Below, piece after piece: positions 50,901 to 59,436 of a stretch of DNA of 64,000 nucleotides. Location of the stretch: the NCBI RefSeq assembly GCF_020166395.1, contig NZ_JAIQXU010000006.1:62001-126000 (forward strand), read 5' to 3'. The position numbers and the translations under genes are program-made. Numbering within the stretch: position 1 is the first letter of the stretch; each line of letters begins with the position of its first letter. The notes beneath the pieces are model-generated. The model saw only the letters and a list, made by a program, of their open reading frames with translations. It was not told where the DNA came from and did not search any database. The DNA comes from Deinococcus betulae (GTDB lineage: Bacteria > Deinococcota > Deinococci > Deinococcales > Deinococcaceae).

Positions 50901-51576
50901 TGCCACTCTTGGTGATGGTCAGGGTGGGCTTGGCCGGCACCGTGCAGGTCAGCTTCAGGTCGTCCAGTTTCAGGGCGTTGCGGTCCTCACGGGTGCCGTC
51001 TTTCAGGGTGTAAATCTGAAGGGTGACCTGTGAGCCGGGGCTGGTGAAACCCGGCACCGTTTGCAGGATGTAGCTCGTGGTGGCCACGGCGCCGTTCACC
51101 TGTTGCAGCACGTTGCCACTGCCGTCGCGGAAGACGTAGCGCAGTTGGGTGTCGCTGTTCGAGTGGCTGCGCACCCAGTTCTGGTACGTCAAGGTAGAAC
51201 CGGCAGGCACGTTGATTTTCTGCTCGTAGATCAGGCCTGGCGTGCCCAGATTACCGCCACTGTTGCTGCCGAAGGCCTTGATGTTCATGTACAGCCCGTA
51301 ACCGCCGTTGCCGGTGTGGTCAATGTCGCGCCACAGGGTGTAGGTGCCGTCGGTGTTCGTCACCGTGCCCGCGTCCGTGCGGTAGGCGTGGTTCTGCACC
51401 TCGGCCAGGGCGCCGCTGGCATTGAAGCTCTGGACGAAGGGGGCGTTCACCGTGCAGGTGCCGGGGGTGGGCGTGGTGTTGGTCGTGGCCGTGACCTGGG
51501 CGTGCGCGGCGAAGCTGCCGAGCAGAGCCAGGGCCAGGCCGCCCTTCAGGGCGCGCGTCAGACTATGCAGGGGCAT
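47980..51576 (-). CDS. Secreted DUF11 protein with duplicated 175-residue module
   Basis: 1198 residues with a signal peptide (GGLALALLGSFAAHAQ). Order: module A (about 37-212), DUF11 repeat, module B (about 360-535), DUF11 repeat, a propeller-like block (TCQQVYALTNAAG, ISTDARRLFTATDDGRLRIYD), then two C-terminal DUF11 repeats (VVKSVRKVAGTTGDKVQPGDTLEYTI). Modules A and B are near-identical (NHAYR-DAGTVTNTDGTYTLWRDIDHTGNGG, YEQKINVPAG, YQNWVRSHSN) and look like secreted jelly-roll binding domains. Probably a cell-surface or S-layer-associated protein. ATG lies one base after the upstream stop. Confidence 0.88.
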   Translation of the reverse strand: MPLHSLTRALKGGLALALLGSFAAHAQVTATTNTTPTPGTCTVNAPFVQSFNASGALAEVQNHAYRTDAGTVTNTDGTYTLWRDIDHTGNGGYGLYMNIKAFGSNSGGNLGTPGLIYEQKINVPAGSTLTYQNWVRSHSNSDTQLRYVFRDGSGNVLQQVNGAVATTSYILQTVPGFTSPGSQVTLQIYTLKDGTREDRNALKLDDLKLTCTVPAKPTLTITKSGNGPWTASQSGATYSLTVKNTGNAATTGTVTVKDLLPTGITATSGSFTTGGWTCSVSGQTVTCTGTPGLAAGASSTLTFGVNVAQSAAGSVTNRASVGGGGDPDPQPDPATCTATAGQCATYTTTVTVPTPAPVTGVCTVNSPFAQTFNTSGPLGEVQNHAYRADAGTVTNTDGTYTLWRDIDHTGNGGHAVYMNIKSFEGKNGGTLTTPGLLYEQKINVPAGAELSYQNWVRSHSNTATQLRYVFRDSGGALLRQADGSPVTTDYTLQTVPTFTSPGTQVSLQIYTLKDGTAADTNVLKLDDLKLTCPVPVKPELTITKSNNGPWTAGQSGAVYTLTVKNTSTVPTAGTLTVRDLLPAGVSAPASFTANGWACATSGQTVTCTSSAVLAAGASVTIPVAVTLDGGLSGTIINKASVGGGGDPDPIPDPGTCTTTAGQCATSTTTVTPPTAQPTCQQVYALTNAAGSSNGTEIRVLDVTTNAVGALVTALPDGGTSATLGISTDARRLFTATDDGRLRIYDSLTKAWFSGGVFSDISGRLVRMAVTSTGIGYAMDSGANFWRFETASPYAVTKLGTVTSASSGAPSFYDNGDFFADNAGKLYMVSAVTGASSIDLWLITPASVRAEYLGRLSNPAEGSQYAGIAASPSGIYARDNLGRLVKIDLVGVTYTPVGTSAPGSTDLASCFFPSYAPRLEVVKSVRKVAGTTGDKVQPGDTLEYTIVTRNSGNLPAGGVTFTDALPAGTTYVAGSARVNGFASTVTGGTPTPLTGAAYPFAQPVGICSQAAAVCTTQILKIDTTPNALDNEAVVTFRVTVNTPFTLNPAEVRNVALVRYTDGPQTGVPSNEVVTPVFQSKLTVSKTVQNITRGGPVGTTSSGTPGDVLEYCIVTKNEGGLNASNIVFSDTVPANTTFRVNGFAPGQDIKVTTPAGTVYYTAAADGDAGVLSGGKVSVQGGSFVLLPGQSVTFCFRAAIQ

Positions 51577-51577
51577 C

Positions 51578-54500
51578 TCAGCGGCCCTCCTCGGTGGTGG
51601 GCGCGGCCTCGCCGGGGGCCAGGGTCACGCCATTAGGCTGGTTGTCGTCCAGCATCAGGTCCAGGCGCAGGTACAGGCCCTGACGGGTGTAGATGTTCGT
51701 GCCGATGCCGCTAAAGCCCACCGGGTTGTAGCCCAGGGTGACCCAGGTGCCGGGCAGGGCGCGGTAACTGGCTTCCAGGCCCAGGCTGCTCAGGGTCGAG
51801 CCGGTGGCTGGCTGCACCAAGCCGCGCGCCGCCAGGCCCAGGCCCAGGCGGTCGGTGACGTAATAGGTGCCGCTCAGCGAGCCCTGATAAGTCGTGCCGC
51901 CGGCCTGGGCCAGCAGAGTGCGCCCGGCCACGCCGCCGCGCACCGCGAACTGCGGCGTGTGGTACTCGGCGTTGACTTCGCCAATGACCTCGGGGGTGCC
52001 GCCGGCCAGGGCGCCGTCCTTGTAGCGCAGGTAGGCCAGGCCCTGCCAGGGGCCGGCGCGCAGCGCGGCCGAGGCGGCGTAGTGGCTGCCTGACCCCGCT
52101 CCAAAAATCTGGGTGGCGTCGGCCGCCAGGGTCAGCTGCTCATTCAGGCTGTAACTGCCGCCCGCCTTGAGGGCCACGCTGAACGCCCCGCCCGTGTTGG
52201 CCGCGTCCGCCGAGAGGCTCGCGCTGGCGCGGTCGCCGGCGTAGCGCAGGGCCACGCCCGCGTTCCAGCCGCCCTCGTTGGTGGCGTCGCCGTCCAGATC
52301 CAGAATGTAGCTGCCGCCCACCTCCACAGCCGTGGTGTCGTTGATGGGGAGTTTGGCGTCGGCGCCAAAGCGGGCGCGGTTGCCCCAGCCGTCGGCGCCG
52401 GGCAGGTCGTAGGTGACCGCCACGTTCGTCAGACCCAGGCTGGCCTGGAGCCCCAGGCTGGCGCGGTGGCCCTCGTCCCAGTTGATGTCGTCGCGGGCGG
52501 TGAGCACCACGTTCTCGCCCACCGGCACGCTGGCCTTCAGGGCGGTGGTGGGGTCCAAGTCGCCGCTAAACGGCTGGGCGTGTTCGGCCGAGACCTTGAG
52601 GCGGCCGTTGTCGTACCCGGCACTCAGGAGGCCAGCCACACCCTGCTGGCTGCCGTACCCGGCGCGCACGCCGGCCCCCAGGGTAAAGGGCGAGAACGAG
52701 TACAGGCCGCGCACCTCGGCCGTGCCGCCGCTGACTTCCGGCGTTCCGGTGCCCGCCGGGGTGCGGGTGTAGGTCGCGCGGGCACTGACCCCAAAGCGTT
52801 CACTGATGGCGTAGGTGGCGCCGGCGCTCAGGCCCAGGCCAGGGGCCGCCGCGTTCAGGCCCGCATACGCACTGTCCTGGTAGTGCGCCGAAGCGTTGAC
52901 CGTAAACCGCTCGCCGGTCAGGTCGGCGCTGCCGTTGACCAGCACGCCGCCCGCCGAGTAAGCCGCCAGCAGGTCAGCCCGCGCGCCGTCCGCCGCGTAG
53001 CGGGCGCGCACGCCGATGCTGGTCACGCCGCCGATGTTGACGGCCGCCGCGCCAATGCGGGCGTTCTCGCCCAGGCGGCTGCCTACCTGCACGCCCCAGG
53101 CCAGTTGCCGGGCGCCCAGAGGATTGTTCAGACGGTACGACACGCGCACGCGCAGTTCGCGGCCGTCCTCGTCCACCAGATTCAGGGGCCGCTGGAAGTA
53201 CAGCACACCCGCCGCCGCGTCCAGGGTGTAGTCCGTCAGGCGGGTCAGGGTCTGCACCAGTTCCTCGGCCCCCGTGTCGGGGTTGAGGCTGACCAGCTCG
53301 ACGGTTTCGCTGTCGCGCTGCAAGTTGCTCTGGCCCAGCGGCAGCACCCGCAGGCCGTTGGCGGCGATGGTGCGCCGCACAAGGTCGCCGGGCAGCGCCG
53401 CCACAAAGCCCGACACCTGCGGGTTGCTGCGGGTAAAGCCGCTCAGGGCCGTGGGGGTAATGCCGACATTGAACACGTCCACCGGGAGGGGCGCCTGGCG
53501 GTACGACACGCTGAAGCCGGGGTGCTCGTAGCGCGCCGCCACCGGGTCCACGCCTTGCAGCGGCAGGGTTTCGGTGCTGCTGTCGCCGTAGTTGGGGTAG
53601 CGCTCCAGGGGGTTGGCAGTGGTGGGCAGCCCCTGCGCCGTGTCCTGGCGCACGGTGGTCTGGCCGGCGGCGGTGCGGTCAGCCACCACGGCGCCGCTGG
53701 CCGCGACGTACAGCTTGCCCTCGCCAATCGGGGTTTCCAGGTAGGCTGCGCCGCGCGCCTCGGCGCTCACCGCGCCGCCGCCCTGCAGCAGCACGCCGGC
53801 ACTCACCATGCCGATGCCCACGCGGGTGGTGCTGGGCAGCGCCTCAAAGGCCTTGCTGATGGTGCGGTCGCCCAGGCGCACGCTCAGGTCAAAGCGGCCG
53901 GGCACCGCCATCGGGTCCAGTTCCAGCACGCCCTCGCCGTCCACCAGTTTCACCTGATAGCTGGCCACGGCAGGCTGGGCGTCGCTCTGGGCGGGTTCCA
54001 GGCTGGCCTGCACGGTGACGTTGCTGCTGGCGGTGGTCAGGCCGCCCGCGTCGGTCAGGCGAATGGCCACCCGAATGGGCGTCACGCCGTCGGCCACCAG
54101 TTGCTCGGCCTTCAGGTCGGCATTGACGGGCGCACCCGCCAGAAAGACGCGCACCGTCTGGTCGCCGTAGGTAATGACGTTCTCGCCGCTGCGCAGCGCG
54201 ATGCCGTAGAACTCCTGGCGCTGGGTGCCGTTTGCCGGGTCCACGCTCTTGCGGCCCAGGGTGGCGGGGTCCACCGCCACGCCGTTCACGAGCGGCAGGT
54301 CGGTGCTGTCGGCGGGGCTTTCCAGCGTGACGGTAATCCGGTCGCGTTCACGGAACACCGCGCCGTCCAGCGGCAGCTTCAGGGCGCCGTCATTCTCGGC
54401 AGCTTGCGGCTGGGCCGCCGCCACTGGGCTCAGAGCGCCGAGGTCGTCCAACCGGCCCTCGCCCACCAGCACCCGCAGCGTGTTGCCCGCGTACTTGCCC

Positions 54501-56425
54501 ACCAGGGTGGGGCTCTCCAGGGCGGGCAGGCTGCCTTCGTGGGTGACCGTGTAGGTCAGGACGCCGCGCGGCGCGCCGGGGGTGGTCCAGTAAAACTTGC
54601 CGCCGGGGCCCACCTGGGGGTCGGCCAGAGGCCGGCCGCTCAGCTGGCTGCTGCCCGGCACGTAGGTGCTGCCCTGGGGCGGCTGGTGCGCCACGATGAC
54701 CTGGGTGGCGCCGCCGGTTCCCGGCACGTCGTAGGGAATCCGCACGGTGCTCTGGCGGGTCTGCGAGACCACCGGCGTCGGCGCCGGGGGCGTGGGGGTC
54801 TGCACCGTCAGCACGCCGCCCACGACCTGCTGGCTGTCACAGTTGCTGCTCAGGGTGGCGCGCAGCTGGCCTTCCTGGCCGCCGTCGCCCTTCACGCGGG
54901 CGCGGTAGGTCAGGGTCTTGGTCTCGCCGGGCGCCAGTTCACCGCTGAAGGTGGCGGGGTCCAGGGCCTCCAGGGTGGCGCCGGGCTCGTCGGTCAGGGT
55001 GTAGGGGGCCGGGGCCGAGGAGGTGTTGCGGACGGTCAGGGTGACCGTGACGGTCTCGCCCGCCAGGGTGGTGGGCAGCTCGGCGCGGCGCAACTCGATC
55101 TGGGTGGCGGTGGGCAGCACCCGCACCCCGACGGCCTGGGTTTTGTTCCAGGGCGCCAGGGTCGCGCGGGCCTCGCCGCCGCCGGGGGCGTCGGCCCTGG
55201 CTTCAAAGGTCAGCACGCCAGGGTTGGCGGCGTCCACACGGGCCGTGGCGGTGGTCTCGCCGCTGGCGGTAAAGCCGGCGGGCAGCGCCACCCGCAGGTT
55301 GGCGGGCAGGGTCTGCCGCTCAAAAGCGGTCTCGGCGCGGGCCGTGAAGGTCACCACGTCGCCCACGCAGACTTCCGGCTTGTTGGCCGTAAAGGTCAGG
55401 TCCACGCTGGGCCTCACCTGCACCGCCACGCGCGCCGTCTGGCCCTTGACCACCGTGGCACTGGGGGCGTCCACGGTCACGTCGGCGCCGGTAATCGGCT
55501 CGGCGCTGACGGGGTATTCCTTGGCGGGCAGGGTAAAGGGGCCAGCCGAGCCGTTCACGTTGTAAGCCTGCTCGCCCACCGTCACGGTGGCCTGGGTGGG
55601 CAGCACCTCGTCGGGCAGCACCAACTCGGCGCGGATTTCCAGGCGGCCCGTGGTGTCGGCCGTGACGATCTTGATGGGGCCGGTGGTCAGTTCAAAGCCC
55701 ACCGAGTTGCTGTACTGATAGGTGTCGGCCGGCTGGCGCAGGTACAGGGTGTAGTTGCCAGCGGCTTCGGGCACCGCCACGTCGTCCCACTGCAACTCGC
55801 CGCTGACCTTGACGGGGTAGGCGTTGCCCTGCGCGTCGCGCAGCTCGGCTTCCATCTCGGTGGGGCCGTCGCCGTCATACATGCGGATGCCCATGGGGCC
55901 GCCGGGGTTGTAGACGTTCAGCGCCGGCACCCAGTCGTTACTGCGGATGGTGACGTTCAGGTGGTCGGCTTCGACCGCCGCACTCACCGAGTTCAGGCGG
56001 AAGGCGAAGGTGTTCTTGCCGTTGCCCTCGGTGCGGACCTTCAGGGTGTAGGTGCCGGCGGGCAGGTCGCTGTTCAGGAAGGTCTGCCAGTCCTGGGCGC
56101 CCACGCCGAAGTCCTGCTGCTTGACGACTTCGCCGGCGGCATTGACCAGGGTAAAGGTGCTGCTGACCGGCTCTTTGGGGGTGGCGGCCGAGTAGTTCTC
56201 GTCGCCGTACTGGTCGGGGCTGCGGTAGTCGGCGGGGTCAAACTGGGCGCCGTACACGTCCAGCTGCACGCGCGAGCTGAGGCCCACGATCAGGCGCAGG
56301 TCCTGGTCGCCCACTGTCCACATCAGCTTGTTGCCGACGGAGGTCAGGGGCAGGGAGGTGGCGATTTCCTGCGCTGCGGCCGTCCCAAGGAGGGCCGCCG
56401 TCAGGGTGGTGAGGGCGCGTTTCAC
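51578..56425 (-). CDS. Large surface protein with probable outer-membrane beta-barrel
   Basis: 1615 residues with a signal peptide (MKRALTTLTAALLGTAAA). The first half contains a pre-peptidase-like N-terminal region, several Ig/DUF11-like beta domains (VTLTVRNTSSAPAPYTLTDEPG) and a Pro-rich linker near 555. The last 550 residues are regular alternating strands with aromatic and glycine-rich turns (LSAGATYAISERFGVSARATYTR, LYSFSPFTLGAGVRAGYG, AEYHTPQFAVRGGVAGR) and end near LRLDLMLDD. That is the look of an outer-membrane barrel in a diderm. GTG 56425 directly abuts the TGA of the previous gene. Confidence 0.85.
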   Translation of the reverse strand: MKRALTTLTAALLGTAAAQEIATSLPLTSVGNKLMWTVGDQDLRLIVGLSSRVQLDVYGAQFDPADYRSPDQYGDENYSAATPKEPVSSTFTLVNAAGEVVKQQDFGVGAQDWQTFLNSDLPAGTYTLKVRTEGNGKNTFAFRLNSVSAAVEADHLNVTIRSNDWVPALNVYNPGGPMGIRMYDGDGPTEMEAELRDAQGNAYPVKVSGELQWDDVAVPEAAGNYTLYLRQPADTYQYSNSVGFELTTGPIKIVTADTTGRLEIRAELVLPDEVLPTQATVTVGEQAYNVNGSAGPFTLPAKEYPVSAEPITGADVTVDAPSATVVKGQTARVAVQVRPSVDLTFTANKPEVCVGDVVTFTARAETAFERQTLPANLRVALPAGFTASGETTATARVDAANPGVLTFEARADAPGGGEARATLAPWNKTQAVGVRVLPTATQIELRRAELPTTLAGETVTVTLTVRNTSSAPAPYTLTDEPGATLEALDPATFSGELAPGETKTLTYRARVKGDGGQEGQLRATLSSNCDSQQVVGGVLTVQTPTPPAPTPVVSQTRQSTVRIPYDVPGTGGATQVIVAHQPPQGSTYVPGSSQLSGRPLADPQVGPGGKFYWTTPGAPRGVLTYTVTHEGSLPALESPTLVGKYAGNTLRVLVGEGRLDDLGALSPVAAAQPQAAENDGALKLPLDGAVFRERDRITVTLESPADSTDLPLVNGVAVDPATLGRKSVDPANGTQRQEFYGIALRSGENVITYGDQTVRVFLAGAPVNADLKAEQLVADGVTPIRVAIRLTDAGGLTTASSNVTVQASLEPAQSDAQPAVASYQVKLVDGEGVLELDPMAVPGRFDLSVRLGDRTISKAFEALPSTTRVGIGMVSAGVLLQGGGAVSAEARGAAYLETPIGEGKLYVAASGAVVADRTAAGQTTVRQDTAQGLPTTANPLERYPNYGDSSTETLPLQGVDPVAARYEHPGFSVSYRQAPLPVDVFNVGITPTALSGFTRSNPQVSGFVAALPGDLVRRTIAANGLRVLPLGQSNLQRDSETVELVSLNPDTGAEELVQTLTRLTDYTLDAAAGVLYFQRPLNLVDEDGRELRVRVSYRLNNPLGARQLAWGVQVGSRLGENARIGAAAVNIGGVTSIGVRARYAADGARADLLAAYSAGGVLVNGSADLTGERFTVNASAHYQDSAYAGLNAAAPGLGLSAGATYAISERFGVSARATYTRTPAGTGTPEVSGGTAEVRGLYSFSPFTLGAGVRAGYGSQQGVAGLLSAGYDNGRLKVSAEHAQPFSGDLDPTTALKASVPVGENVVLTARDDINWDEGHRASLGLQASLGLTNVAVTYDLPGADGWGNRARFGADAKLPINDTTAVEVGGSYILDLDGDATNEGGWNAGVALRYAGDRASASLSADAANTGGAFSVALKAGGSYSLNEQLTLAADATQIFGAGSGSHYAASAALRAGPWQGLAYLRYKDGALAGGTPEVIGEVNAEYHTPQFAVRGGVAGRTLLAQAGGTTYQGSLSGTYYVTDRLGLGLAARGLVQPATGSTLSSLGLEASYRALPGTWVTLGYNPVGFSGIGTNIYTRQGLYLRLDLMLDDNQPNGVTLAPGEAAPTTEEGR

Positions 56426-59293
56426 TCAGTACCTCCAGCTCGCCGTCGGGTCGGTGACGGCGCCCTTGGGGTCGCCCGCCCAGCGGAAGCGGTACGTAAC
56501 CGCTCGCTCGCCGGTCGGCAGCGTGTCGTAGGTCAGGGCGTTCTGGCCGTCAATCAGCACAGCGCCTTCGGGGAGGGGATCGTTGACCTGCACCCCGCTC
56601 AGGTCAGCGGTGGCGCTCAGGGTCAGCTGCACGCGGTATTCGCCGGGCGTCTCGTCCACAAACAGCTGCTTGCGGATGGTCAGGGCCTGGGCCGTTTGCA
56701 GCGGCAGCGTGGCGGTCACGCGCAGGGTGGTGTCGCGGATCACCGCAATTTCGCCCAGGTCGGGGGCCAGCGGGAAATCCACGCTGGTCAGGTTGCGCAC
56801 GTACACCAGGCGGCTGCCGGGGCGGCCCGCATCCTGCGGCACGCTGAGGTTCTGGGCACTCACGCTGTTCGGGTCCAGGCGCAGGGCGTGGGTGCCTTCC
56901 AGCAAGTTGCGGAAGTGGTAGCGGCCCTGGGCGTCGGTCAGGGCGATGCGGCCGCCGGCCAGGATGACGCGGGCGTTCTGCTGCGGAATATCGGTGCCCA
57001 GGTCGTAGACGCCGTTGCGGTTGACGTCCATGAACACGTAGCCCACCACGTCAGCGGTGTTGCGCCCGAAGATCAGGGGGTCAATGGTGTTCACGGCGCT
57101 GCTGACCGGGGTCTGGGTCTGGCCGTTGTTGCTGATCGCCGTGGCAATCGCGCTGTTGCGAATCTGGGTGCCGGCCTCGGGGGTCACCTCGGCGTCAAAG
57201 GTCACGACGGCGGCGGCGCCGGGGGCCAGCCCCGGAATCTCCCAGGTGTAGGTGCGGCCCGAGACGGTCGGTTCAATGGGGGCGCCGTTCAGGCGGCTGC
57301 TGCCCTCGATGTACACCAGGCCAGCCGGCAGCGTGTCCTGCACGCGGATGGTCTGCAGGGCGGCCGTGGCGCTGCGGTTGGTCACGGTAAAGGTGTAGGT
57401 GATGGTCTGCCCGAACGACACCCGCTCGGGGCTGCTGGTCTTGACCATGCTGAGGTTGGCCTGGTCAAAAACGCCGTTTTCCACGGGGTTGGACTCGGTG
57501 GGCGTGGGAATCTCGTCACTGACCACGGTAAAGACGTTGAGGGCCAGCGCGCCGTCCGGGGTGCCCTGGGGCACGCGGGCGCGCAGGGTCAGGCTCACGC
57601 CCTCGCCGGGGTTCAGGCGCGAGAAGCGCCACACGACAGCCGTGCCGTCCAGCACGCCGCCCTGGTCCGCGCTGATAAAGGTCATGGTGTCGGTGCGCAC
57701 CACGTTGCCCTGGGCGTCCAGCACGCGCAGGTTTCGCAGGTCGTCACGGATCACGACGTTGTTCAGGGCAAACGTCTGGGTGTTGGTAAAGCTCAGGGTG
57801 TAGGTGATCTCCTGCCCCGGCGCCACCAGGCCGCTGCCTGCGCTGCCCGACTTGACCGGGCTCAGCAGGTTCTGGGACACCGTGGTCACCACGTCCACCG
57901 TCAGGTTGTTGGCGGCGCCCTGGCTGCTGGCGGCCGTCAGTTCGATACGCAGGTCCTCGGCCGCCGAGCTGACGCTGCCCGACCGAATGAAGTAGCAGGC
58001 GTTGAAGTCCTTGGTGGCCTGGGGGGCCAGATCGGGCACCCGGAAGGGCTCCAAGATGGGCGTGCCGTCGCGCTCGCTAAAGCGGATGGTCGCCTGGCCC
58101 AGCGCCACGCGCCCGGTAATCGTAATGGTGTCGGGGCGGTCACCCAGGTTCTGCACCGTGTGCGGGAAGCAGACCTCATGGCCCAGCAGGGCGTTGGCGC
58201 GCACCTGCTTGTCGTCCTCGCTCAGTTCGCCGCCGGGCAGGGCCTGTGGATTGTTCAGTGGCCCCAGCGCGATGGCCGGGGTGTAGCGCACCGTCACGTC
58301 GGCCGGCGCGTCCACGGCGATGTCGCCGCTGCGCAGCTGACCCACGTTGCGCCGGGTGCCCACCGCGTCAGCGGGCGCGCGCAGGCGGAAGGTCAGGGTC
58401 AGGGTCTCATTCGGGGCCAGGCTGGGTGTCCGCACGCGGATGGCCGCCACCGGCACGGTCTCGGCAGCGTTCCAGGCCGCGCCGTCAGCACTGAATTCCA
58501 GCACGCCGCTGCCCGTCACGCGCGCGCTGCCACTGATAAAGGTGAAGTCGCGCATCTCGGGCGTGTTCAGGAAGTCGGTGACCGTCACGGCGCGCGAGGG
58601 GCCGGCGCCAGTGTTGCGGGCGGTCAGGGTCACTTCAGTGTCCTGGCCGGGGCGCAGGGTGGATGGAGTGAAGGTCTTGGTCAGCGTCAACTCGGGGGGC
58701 TGACCCACGCTCAGGCGGCCTACGTTGTCGTCGTCGGTTTCACCAGGGCGGCCCGAGGCGTTGGTGGCGCAGGCGGCCACGAGGTTGACGTAGGCGTCGC
58801 CCCGGTTGGCGGCGGTGGTCGTGGCGGGTACGAACAGCGTGACGGCCGCGTCGGCGTCCAGAGTGACGGTCTGCACCGCCGGGTCGTCGGCGTCCAGCTG
58901 GCCGTTGCCGTTCGTATCGGCCCGCACGCTCAGGTCGCCGGGCGTGAACTGCGAAGCCGCCTCGGCCACGGGCCGCAGGCTAACCGTGTTGCGGGCGTTG
59001 CCGGCATTCGTCAGGACGTAGCGCAGCGCCGCGCCCTCGCCGGGCAGCAGCGTAAAGCTCTGGCCTGGCTGGGCCACCGTGCCGCTGGGCAGCACGCTCA
59101 GCGCACACACCGGCTGCACGGTGGTCGTGACAGGCGGCGTCGGAACAGAAGTAGGCGGGCCGTCGTCCGGGGTGAATTCCAGGGTGGCCTGGTTCTGAAT
59201 CACCGTTCCGGCCGGCGTGCCGACCGCGTGGGCTGGGCCAAATAGACCCAGCGCCAGCGCGGCGAGCGTTGTAAGCACCGAAGGGTTTCGCAC
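56426..59293 (-). CDS. Secreted DUF11-repeat protein with SdrD-B-like domain
   Basis: 955 residues. GTG 59293 (GGGAGG 5 nt upstream) starts a signal peptide ending PAHA. The N-terminal segment (GTPAGTVIQNQATLEFTPDD, PPVTTTVQPV) is paralogous to the next upstream gene product. An acidic loop DTNGNGQLDADD lies at 126-137. Several DUF11 repeats follow (LTKTFTPSTLRPGQDTEVTLTARNTG; KSGSAGSGLVAPGQEITYTLSFTNT; MVKTSSPERVSFGQTITYTFTVTN), then an SdrD-B/carboxypeptidase-regulatory-like unit (GYVFMDVNRNGVYD). Predicted surface fibre or layer component. Confidence 0.88.
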   Translation of the reverse strand: MRNPSVLTTLAALALGLFGPAHAVGTPAGTVIQNQATLEFTPDDGPPTSVPTPPVTTTVQPVCALSVLPSGTVAQPGQSFTLLPGEGAALRYVLTNAGNARNTVSLRPVAEAASQFTPGDLSVRADTNGNGQLDADDPAVQTVTLDADAAVTLFVPATTTAANRGDAYVNLVAACATNASGRPGETDDDNVGRLSVGQPPELTLTKTFTPSTLRPGQDTEVTLTARNTGAGPSRAVTVTDFLNTPEMRDFTFISGSARVTGSGVLEFSADGAAWNAAETVPVAAIRVRTPSLAPNETLTLTFRLRAPADAVGTRRNVGQLRSGDIAVDAPADVTVRYTPAIALGPLNNPQALPGGELSEDDKQVRANALLGHEVCFPHTVQNLGDRPDTITITGRVALGQATIRFSERDGTPILEPFRVPDLAPQATKDFNACYFIRSGSVSSAAEDLRIELTAASSQGAANNLTVDVVTTVSQNLLSPVKSGSAGSGLVAPGQEITYTLSFTNTQTFALNNVVIRDDLRNLRVLDAQGNVVRTDTMTFISADQGGVLDGTAVVWRFSRLNPGEGVSLTLRARVPQGTPDGALALNVFTVVSDEIPTPTESNPVENGVFDQANLSMVKTSSPERVSFGQTITYTFTVTNRSATAALQTIRVQDTLPAGLVYIEGSSRLNGAPIEPTVSGRTYTWEIPGLAPGAAAVVTFDAEVTPEAGTQIRNSAIATAISNNGQTQTPVSSAVNTIDPLIFGRNTADVVGYVFMDVNRNGVYDLGTDIPQQNARVILAGGRIALTDAQGRYHFRNLLEGTHALRLDPNSVSAQNLSVPQDAGRPGSRLVYVRNLTSVDFPLAPDLGEIAVIRDTTLRVTATLPLQTAQALTIRKQLFVDETPGEYRVQLTLSATADLSGVQVNDPLPEGAVLIDGQNALTYDTLPTGERAVTYRFRWAGDPKGAVTDPTASWRY

Positions 59294-59370
59294 GTTGCCT
59301 CCCAGGGAAAAAAGGGTGAAGTGAAAAGCAGTCTTGTGTTGAGGGGGTGTGGGGGAGCGCAAAAGAGGGG

Positions 59371-59399
59371 CAGGGCCTGCTCCCCCACGGTGGGGGGAG
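59371..59399 (-). other. Intercistronic alternative hairpins in the DUF11 cluster
   Basis: In the 143-bp gap between two cluster genes, CTCCCCCAC (59380-59388) can pair with GTGGGGGGAG (59390-59399), while CAGGGCCTG and GGGG/CCCC around 59367-59384 form a competing stem. On the minus strand a CTCTTTTGC run follows. It could be an attenuator or an RNA-processing site. Confidence 0.35.
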
Positions 59400-59436
59400 G
59401 CGCGGCCACCACAGGGGCGGGCGCGCCTGGGAAGGC

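Noticed and set aside
52466..59245. A 2259-residue ORF on the plus strand, antisense to two DUF11-cluster genes
   Set aside because: Its composition (His, Gly, Gln, Ala, Val) and lack of domains match the reverse-strand shadow of GC3-rich genes. The minus-strand frames have signal peptides, ribosome sites and recognisable domains.
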